In this document: one piece after another, positions 29,869 to 35,335 of the stretch
Position numbering within the stretch: the first letter of the stretch is position 1
How the letters are laid out: every line of letters starts with the position of its first letter
Source of the DNA: JBBITW01 sp037440525
GTDB lineage: Bacteria > Desulfobacterota > BSN033 > UBA1163
Direction of reading: 5' to 3'
DNA length: 35,335 nt
Assembly (NCBI GenBank): GCA_037440525.1
Contig: JBBITW010000012.1
Span: 1-35,335 of the forward strand
Made by a program: the position numbers and the translations under genes
Notes under the pieces: model-generated
Told to the model about the DNA's origin: nothing
The model's input: the letters and a program-made list of their open reading frames with translations, nothing else
The model's database searches: none

Positions 29869-31608
29869 TCAAAGGGAAGTCTCCTCATATGTTCCAAATA
29901 CATCTCTTAGAACATCACACATCTCCTGGATGGTTGCATAAGCCCTGACACATTCAATCAACTTCGGTAATAGATTCTCATCCTCCTTTTTTGCAGCATC
30001 CTTTAGTTCTTTTAGGAGGCGAAGCACAGTTCGATTATCCCTGACCCTCTTAACCTCTTTCAGATTGGCTATCTGTTTACTTTCTGCCTCCTCCATCCTT
30101 TTTGGGTCGTATGGATGCGGAACAAGTCTTGTCGTTTTGACCTCCAGCTCATGTTCTCCTGTAAAGCAATTGACCCCAACAATCAACTCCTCTCCATTCT
30201 CAATTCTCTTCTGACGTTCGTAAGAGGCCTGGGCAACCTGTCTCTGCATATACCCATTCTCAATTGCAACTACGGCTCCCCCCATTGAATGGATCTTTTC
30301 AAATTCTCTCCAGCAATCCTCTTCTATCTTATCAGTTAATGACTCCATAAAATAAGACCCGGCAAATGGATCTATTACATCACATATCTTCGCCTCGTAC
30401 TGGAGGATCCTCTGAGCATCTTCTGTAAGTTGAATTGCCTCAAGACTCCAGCCCAATCCCATTGGTTCATCATAAGGTGGCCATACAACCGGAGGCCCAC
30501 CTGACATTGCTCCGGCCATCCCTCCAACAACACTCCTGATCAGGTTGTTAAGTGGACGCTGAAGTGTTGTTGCAGAACATCCGATATGGGCTGTTTGGGA
30601 CTGTCTGAGAAGCATGGAGCGTGGGTTCTTTGCACCAAATCTCTCTTTAAGTATCTTTGCCCACATCCTTCTGGCAGCCCTCTGGAAGGCCACTTCATTA
30701 TAAAATTCCATTGATCCACCGAAAACATTGAATGTAAATTGTGGGGCAAATGAATCTATATCCAGACCTGCGTTTATCCCCTCTTCTAAATATGAAGCAC
30801 CAATGGCCATACTGAAGGCCAGATCCTGCTCCCTTGTAGCCCCTGCCTCCCTTATATGGTATCCTCCAATACTTGTAATATTCATTTCTGGTAAGTATTT
30901 GTTGATAAATAAAAGACTGTCCCGGAACATCCTCATGGATGGTTGTGGTGGGAATATATATGCCCCCCTCGCTACAAATTCCTTAAGGATATCATTCTGA
31001 GGTGTTGCCCTCAATTTCTCAAGAGGAATTCCTCTTTTTTCAGCCAGAACAACATACATTGCTATTATTATATTTGCAGGGGCATTAATAGTGAAATTGG
31101 ATGCAATCCTATCAATCTCCAATTCCCCTGTAAAAGCCTCATATATCACTTCGAAATCTCTTAATGTATCTACTGCAACTCCAACCCTTCCTACCTCCCC
31201 TTCTGCCATTGGGGAGTCAGAATCATAACCTAACTGTGTTGGCAGATCAAAGGCAATATTGGGCCCTGTCCTTGCTCCCAGGGATTGCATATAATTCTGA
31301 TAATCTCTATAATCCTCTGCTGTTCCATAACCTGAATACCTTCCAGCCCTCACCAGCTCACGAGCCTGGGGAATGAAGCCTGCCCCCTTTAAACCTGCCT
31401 GATAGGGTAAAAAGGGATATGTCCCGGAAGTAAATGGGTATTGCCCCGGAAATCCAACCTTTTCAAGAAAATCAAAATCTGGAATATCAAGTGGTGTATA
31501 AAAACGGGTGGGATTCTCTTTTAGTTTAAATCTCTTTAAGGCAGACCCCACATATTTCTCTTCCCAATCCCTTTTTGCCTTCTCTATTTTATCTAAATCC
31601 TGGCTCAT
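29869..31608 (-). CDS. Divergent B12-dependent acyl-CoA mutase, large subunit
   Basis: The 579-residue protein aligns with methylmalonyl-CoA mutase large chains: YPFTSGTYPF, FDLPTQLGYDSD, EGEVGRVGVAVDTL, TPQNDILKEFVARGAYIFPP, GGYHIREAGAT and ERFGAKNPRSMLLR. Against the P. shermanii enzyme, Tyr89, Gln197, Arg207 and His244 correspond to Y91, Q204, R214 and H251, so the carboxylate-binding Arg is kept. The CoA-clamping loop (usual YRxRPWTMRQYAGFG) is replaced by an unusual stretch (QARELVRAGRYSGYG), and the HTQTAGSTLTAQQP loop by SQTAHIGCSATTLQRP. Substrate probably carries a free carboxylate but is not plain methylmalonyl-CoA. The B12 subunit is the 25086-25496 product. Confidence 0.9.
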   Translation of the reverse strand: MSQDLDKIEKAKRDWEEKYVGSALKRFKLKENPTRFYTPLDIPDFDFLEKVGFPGQYPFTSGTYPFLPYQAGLKGAGFIPQARELVRAGRYSGYGTAEDYRDYQNYMQSLGARTGPNIAFDLPTQLGYDSDSPMAEGEVGRVGVAVDTLRDFEVIYEAFTGELEIDRIASNFTINAPANIIIAMYVVLAEKRGIPLEKLRATPQNDILKEFVARGAYIFPPQPSMRMFRDSLLFINKYLPEMNITSIGGYHIREAGATREQDLAFSMAIGASYLEEGINAGLDIDSFAPQFTFNVFGGSMEFYNEVAFQRAARRMWAKILKERFGAKNPRSMLLRQSQTAHIGCSATTLQRPLNNLIRSVVGGMAGAMSGGPPVVWPPYDEPMGLGWSLEAIQLTEDAQRILQYEAKICDVIDPFAGSYFMESLTDKIEEDCWREFEKIHSMGGAVVAIENGYMQRQVAQASYERQKRIENGEELIVGVNCFTGEHELEVKTTRLVPHPYDPKRMEEAESKQIANLKEVKRVRDNRTVLRLLKELKDAAKKEDENLLPKLIECVRAYATIQEMCDVLRDVFGTYEETSL

Positions 31609-31627
31609 TTTAAGCCCCTCCGCACTA

Positions 31628-33205
31628 TCATTTTTTGGTAAGATTCAAAATTAAATCTTTATACCTTTCCTTCAACTCAACCTTCTTTATCCTTCCACTT
31701 GTAGTCATAGGGAGCTCTTTGACAAATTCGATATATTTTGGAAATTTAAATCTGGCTATCTTTCCCTGCAAAAATTCAATAACCTCCTCTCTGGTCAAAT
31801 CCTCTCCATCCCTGGCCAAAATGAAAGCCATACCTGTCTCTCCCCACTTTTCATCTGAAACTCCAATAATAGCAACATTAGAAATCTTCGGATGATTTGC
31901 CAGTATCTTTTCTATCTCAGCAGGGTAAACATTTTCTCCTCCACTTCGGTACATATCCTTTGCCCTATCAACCATATAGAAATAACCTTCTTCATCTCTG
32001 TAACCCAGATCACCGGTATGGAGAACCCCATTAACAATAACCCTTTCAGTCTCTTCAGGCATGTTCCAGTAACCACTCATTACTGTTGGACCTCGTGCAA
32101 CTATCTCCCCAATCTCATATGGAGGAAGCTCCCTGCCTTTTTCATCAACAATCCAAACATCCGTAAAAAAACCTGGCAACCCTATAGAGCCCATCTTTCT
32201 TTTAACATCCTCCTTTGGAAGAACAAGCATAAATGAATTTTCTGTCTGCCCCAGGGCTAATTGAATATAAATACCCTTTGACATCAATTCCTCAAACAGA
32301 CTCCTTGGTGTCCTTTCACCTCCCCCCATTGCAATACGAATACTGCTTAAATCAACCTGATCCAGCTTCTTTGTCTGCAGTATTGCCTTCCACGCAGTAT
32401 TGAATGCAATCACTATCGTTGCCCTATACCTTTCAATATCTTCAGCAAACCTTTCAGGATCAAATCTCTGCCTGAGTATAAGTGTAGCGCCACGGCAAAA
32501 TGTTGGAATGGCATTGATAAAGAGACCTGCTGAATGGCAGAGGGGGAGATGGGATAGAAACACATCATCAGCCCTCATATCAAAATAGTTAATCACCTGA
32601 AAACACTTAAAATAGGTCTGTAGATGTGAAAGGACTGCCCCTTTTGGAGTCCCTGTAGTACCCGATGTATAAAGGATTGAAAGGGGATCATCCTTATCGA
32701 TATTCTCCTTAACCTCTGGCTCATTGCTTGGAAAATTTTTAATAAGCTCATAATAGTCCTCTGCCCATCCGGGGCATTCAGGAACATCATTATTATTACT
32801 TTTTAGATAGATAAATTTATCCCTTTCTACATTTATCCTTGAATATATCTGTTCAATATTTCCTGTAAAAATATCGTGAAATACGAGGAGCCTTGCACCT
32901 GAATTATTTAGCTGATACTCTAATTCTGGTCCAACAAGACGAAAGTTTAATGGAACAAAGATGATTCCTAACTTTGCAGAGGCAAAGAAGATTTCAATAA
33001 ATTCAGGACAGTCTCTAAGTAAAACCGAGATTCTATCACCTTTTCGAATTCCCTTCTCCTTGAGAAGATGGGCAAATCGATTACTCCCTTCGTTCAATCT
33101 CAAATATGTGATTGGTCTGTCTTCATAAAATAGGGCATTTTTATTTGGGGTAAGAATACCCCTCTTTCTAACAATATAACCGATATTCCAATCATGAACA
33201 TCCAT
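31628..33205 (-). CDS. AMP-forming acyl-CoA ligase
   Basis: The 525-residue ANL-superfamily enzyme has the P-loop YTSGTTGTPKG (179-189), the aromatic A4-type region (HSAGLFINAI), TGDLGYRDEEGYFYMVDRAKDMYRSGGENVYPAEIE, and the C-terminal SGRIKKVELKE, in which Arg stands at the usual catalytic-Lys position of the SGK motif. It should activate an organic acid to its CoA ester with ATP. The ATG at 33203-33205 is chosen because GAGG lies just before; the longer frame begins at a TTG. It lies 19 bp before the mutase gene. Confidence 0.92.
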   Translation of the reverse strand: MDVHDWNIGYIVRKRGILTPNKNALFYEDRPITYLRLNEGSNRFAHLLKEKGIRKGDRISVLLRDCPEFIEIFFASAKLGIIFVPLNFRLVGPELEYQLNNSGARLLVFHDIFTGNIEQIYSRINVERDKFIYLKSNNNDVPECPGWAEDYYELIKNFPSNEPEVKENIDKDDPLSILYTSGTTGTPKGAVLSHLQTYFKCFQVINYFDMRADDVFLSHLPLCHSAGLFINAIPTFCRGATLILRQRFDPERFAEDIERYRATIVIAFNTAWKAILQTKKLDQVDLSSIRIAMGGGERTPRSLFEELMSKGIYIQLALGQTENSFMLVLPKEDVKRKMGSIGLPGFFTDVWIVDEKGRELPPYEIGEIVARGPTVMSGYWNMPEETERVIVNGVLHTGDLGYRDEEGYFYMVDRAKDMYRSGGENVYPAEIEKILANHPKISNVAIIGVSDEKWGETGMAFILARDGEDLTREEVIEFLQGKIARFKFPKYIEFVKELPMTTSGRIKKVELKERYKDLILNLTKK

Positions 33206-33233
33206 TTTCCTCAACCTCAATATAATGAAAATC

Positions 33234-33680
33234 TCAGGCTAAATCCCTTAAGCGGCTCTCTATAGTTTCGAATACAGATTTGGCAATACTTTGAGCCTTT
33301 CTAAAAAATAACAAGCGTATTATAATCCCCGCATCTTCAGCTATTGATCTACACTCAAGAGAGGTTTTTCCATCCTCTCTGGGGCTCATCTTGATTGTGA
33401 CCTTTTGATTAATCTTGAAAATACCACCCATGCCTTCAATAAGCAGGTTTGCAGTAAGGCATTCAGGTGGAGTTATCTCTGTAATCTCACCTTTTAATCT
33501 CATATTCATCTTCCAGAATAGAATCTTTTCTCTCAAAATGGCACGAAAATTTCTTTCATCCAATATTTCAACCTCTTCCATACCAGAGAGGCTCTGGAAG
33601 ATGACCTTTCCTATGAGCCGCCATATCCTTTCCTGAGGGGCATCTATTAAAAAATTTTTTGAAGCAATCTCTAAATTCAT
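33234..33680 (-). CDS. SRPBCC (CoxG-like) small protein
   Basis: The 148-residue protein has the START/SRPBCC layout: strand-rich NFLIDAPQERIWRLIGKV, FQSLSGMEEVEILDERNF, LKGEITEITPPECLTANL and a long C-terminal helix (IAKSVFETIESRLRDLA). Such proteins form a hydrophobic ligand pocket; the CoxG-like group is often near FAD or molybdenum dehydrogenases. No enzyme residues can be assigned. It is between the FAD dehydrogenase and the ligase genes with 13-bp spacing to the former. Confidence 0.75.
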   Translation of the reverse strand: MNLEIASKNFLIDAPQERIWRLIGKVIFQSLSGMEEVEILDERNFRAILREKILFWKMNMRLKGEITEITPPECLTANLLIEGMGGIFKINQKVTIKMSPREDGKTSLECRSIAEDAGIIIRLLFFRKAQSIAKSVFETIESRLRDLA

Positions 33681-33693
33681 AACAACTTTATTT

Positions 33694-35160
33694 TTAAGAC
33701 CAGGGGGGCTCTGATGCTCCGTTCTTCCCAGCTATTTGACCAAAAACAATGGCTTCACTTATATTGCAGGCCCCTTGATAGAGAAAACCCCATATTGAAC
33801 CAAGCTCACCTGCGGCGTAGAGTCTTGGAATGGGTTTACCATCCGGGTCAAGCACCCTCGATTCTTTATCCCTTCGAGGCCCTCCCTGTGTATTTATAAG
33901 GGCAGGCCAGAGCTCAATTGCATAAAGTGGAGGTTTAAGGGCTCGAAGATCCTCTTTTGGCCTGTTAAAATCCTTATCCTTGCCTGTTTTGCAGAACTCG
34001 TTGTATCTTTCAATAGTCTCTTTTAATACCTCTGGGGCAACGAATATCTTTGGGGCAATTTCTTCTATGGTTTCACCCTTAATAATCCATCCCTTTTCTA
34101 TCTCCCTCAAATTATCCCTGCTCCAGCTATAAAGATCTCGATTATATCCTGCTGTACTCCTGCAGATAGGACCTTTTCGTCTTGTCTCTTCATCAAAGAT
34201 TGCCCATAAAGGAACCCTTGGGTACTCCATTCTTTCAACATCAAAGTATGAAAGCTCCTTATAATACTCATGGACTTCTATCCCGGCTTCATTAACAAAC
34301 CTCCGGCCATATTTATCTATAAAGATAAATCCTTCGCTTAGAAAGATTATTGGGAACGTAGCCTCAAATTCAGGGCTCTTAAATCCTACAACACAGCAGA
34401 GTCGGGTCATGTGCCAGAGATCTCCTCCAACCTTCTGAACCATCTTTATCCCATCTCCCGTATTGCCCGGGTTTCCGAGGAAAAAGAGTGGTTTCACAGG
34501 AAGATAATCCCACTTCAACGAAGGATTGTTCTGAAAACCACCGCATGTCAGTATCACAGCCCGACGTGCCTTTATATAGATTACCCTACCCTCATTTTCG
34601 GCAACTACTCCTATGATCTCACCTTTCTGGGAAGAGATCAATTCCTTTGCTGGTGTCTTTGTTAAAACCTTTATTCCTCTCTTTGAAACAAGATTTGAAA
34701 GGAAGTTCCAGAGCACTTTTGAAGGAGGCCCCTCTTCAGGCCTTCCCTTGATATTATATTTCACTATTGTCTCTGCTCCCTTTAAATGAGGAAAACTTGC
34801 ACCGGAAACGGTCTCAGGATAACCAACACTAAGCGGCATAAAAACCTGGAGTTCACCTCCCATCCTCCTGATCCACTCGCCATTTTTCATCGCATATTCC
34901 ACAAAGACCTCGATAATCTCACGATCTGTTGTCTTAAAGCTCAGAGCATCAAGGTAATTTATAAACTCCCTCGATTTTGGTATAATTATGTTTCCTCCTG
35001 ACACTCGGGTGTTTCCTCCACCCTCTGGCATCTTCTCAAGAATCAAAACTTCTGCCCCCTCATCATGAGCAGTAATTGCAGCTACACTGCCAGCGGCCCC
35101 AAAACCAACAACCACTACATCATACTCCATATCCCAATTCTCAGGAATCCTGAATCCCAT
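33694..35160 (-). CDS. FAD-dependent dehydrogenase/reductase (fumarate reductase / ketosteroid dehydrogenase-like)
   Basis: The 488-residue flavoprotein begins with a Rossmann motif (DVVVVGFGAAGSVAAITA, 15-31) and has NTRVSGGNII, a GGFQNNP and GNTGDGIKM segment, and the C-terminal TQGGPRRD, YAAGELGSIWGFLYQGACNISEAIVFG, typical of the FrdA/KstD/urocanate-reductase group. It would add or remove hydrogens across a C-C bond next to a carbonyl. No signal peptide or heme domain is present, so it is cytoplasmic. AAGGGAATAAGGT precedes the ATG. It is the first gene of the catabolic operon; repeat copy C lies 75 bp upstream. Confidence 0.88.
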   Translation of the reverse strand: MGFRIPENWDMEYDVVVVGFGAAGSVAAITAHDEGAEVLILEKMPEGGGNTRVSGGNIIIPKSREFINYLDALSFKTTDREIIEVFVEYAMKNGEWIRRMGGELQVFMPLSVGYPETVSGASFPHLKGAETIVKYNIKGRPEEGPPSKVLWNFLSNLVSKRGIKVLTKTPAKELISSQKGEIIGVVAENEGRVIYIKARRAVILTCGGFQNNPSLKWDYLPVKPLFFLGNPGNTGDGIKMVQKVGGDLWHMTRLCCVVGFKSPEFEATFPIIFLSEGFIFIDKYGRRFVNEAGIEVHEYYKELSYFDVERMEYPRVPLWAIFDEETRRKGPICRSTAGYNRDLYSWSRDNLREIEKGWIIKGETIEEIAPKIFVAPEVLKETIERYNEFCKTGKDKDFNRPKEDLRALKPPLYAIELWPALINTQGGPRRDKESRVLDPDGKPIPRLYAAGELGSIWGFLYQGACNISEAIVFGQIAGKNGASEPPWS

Positions 35161-35234
35161 TACCTTATTCCCTTTCTTCTTCTTTAATATTTCTAAAAAA
35201 CTGAAAATTATCCTTAAACCATAATTTTCAATTC

Positions 35235-35335
35235 GTCAAGATTCTTAGAGGAGGCCTCTTAAAAAGTCCTGAATTGACTGGGGAGGTAGGGTTCCAAACC
35301 CTTCGAATGCGGACATTAAGAAGTTAAATTGCTTA
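35235..35335 (-). repeat. 101-bp dispersed repeat, copy C (reaches window end)
   Basis: On the minus strand it reads in the same sense as the following operon and ends in AATCTTGAC, a possible -35 box, as in copy A. Its outer end is at the window edge and the repeat may continue. Between it and the first operon gene (35161-35234) there is AT-rich sequence but no clear -10 box. Confidence 0.65.

Overview
This window looks like part of a metagenome-derived chromosome of a strictly anaerobic, AT-rich bacterium, most likely a sulfate-reducer-like or syntrophic member of the Desulfobacterota (old Deltaproteobacteria). The evidence is an orange-protein (ORP)-like cluster of NifX-type proteins and ferredoxin-inserted MinD ATPases, YqeB of selenium-dependent molybdenum hydroxylases, ETF with acyl-CoA dehydrogenase and cobalamin mutase genes, TRAP transport, and two genes that read through TGA with bacterial SECIS-like hairpins. 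No rRNA, tRNA, CRISPR or phage genes were seen. A run of 14 N (27305-27318) marks an assembly gap. REGION 1 (1-7460, minus strand): a truncated FAD oxidoreductase, DUF1847, two DUF364 proteins, a metallo-beta-lactamase-fold enzyme, a 2x[4Fe-4S] ferredoxin, a small membrane protein with an in-frame TGA at codon 42, a CoA-disulfide reductase/NADH oxidase-family flavoprotein with TGA exactly at the redox-active Cys position (codon 46) and a separate frame break, a Fur-family regulator, an FmdB-type zinc ribbon and two unrecognised genes. REGION 2 (7460-15800, minus strand): a MITE-like element, then a long operon-like run read from 15642 down to 7664. It holds three NifX-type proteins, an Mrp/NBP35 carrier ATPase, two MinD-ferredoxin ATPases, an IscU-like scaffold, a radical SAM protein, YqeB, a DUF1858 protein, several tiny Gly/Tyr/Trp-rich DUF5320-like proteins, and a stand-alone 127-residue copy of the cysteine-rich N-terminus of archaeal-type CO dehydrogenase CdhA. 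This resembles the Desulfovibrio ORP gene set with added iron-sulfur, selenium and molybdenum functions. REGION 3 (15800-21700): a repeat, a plus-strand retropepsin-like protein, a PAS-AAA-Fis sigma54 activator, etfA, etfB and a small zinc-ribbon gene, a DUF2283/DUF4258 pair, and a plus-strand M29-type aminopeptidase-family gene behind a 101-bp repeat that carries a -35-like box. REGION 4 (21713-35160, minus strand): a catabolic operon running from an FAD dehydrogenase through an SRPBCC protein, acyl-CoA ligase, divergent B12 mutase large subunit, MmgE/PrpD protein, nitronate-monooxygenase-like flavoprotein, enoyl-CoA hydratase and DctP to a separate B12-binding subunit, an acyl-CoA dehydrogenase lacking the usual catalytic Glu, and a fused DctQM permease. 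Together these suggest uptake of an organic acid, CoA activation, oxidation and carbon-skeleton rearrangement, with electrons passed to ETF; the substrate is not known. The most novel leads are the two candidate selenoproteins, the isolated CdhA N-terminal domain inside an ORP-like cluster, the mutase operon with its non-canonical enzymes, and the repeat found in sense orientation upstream of several genes.
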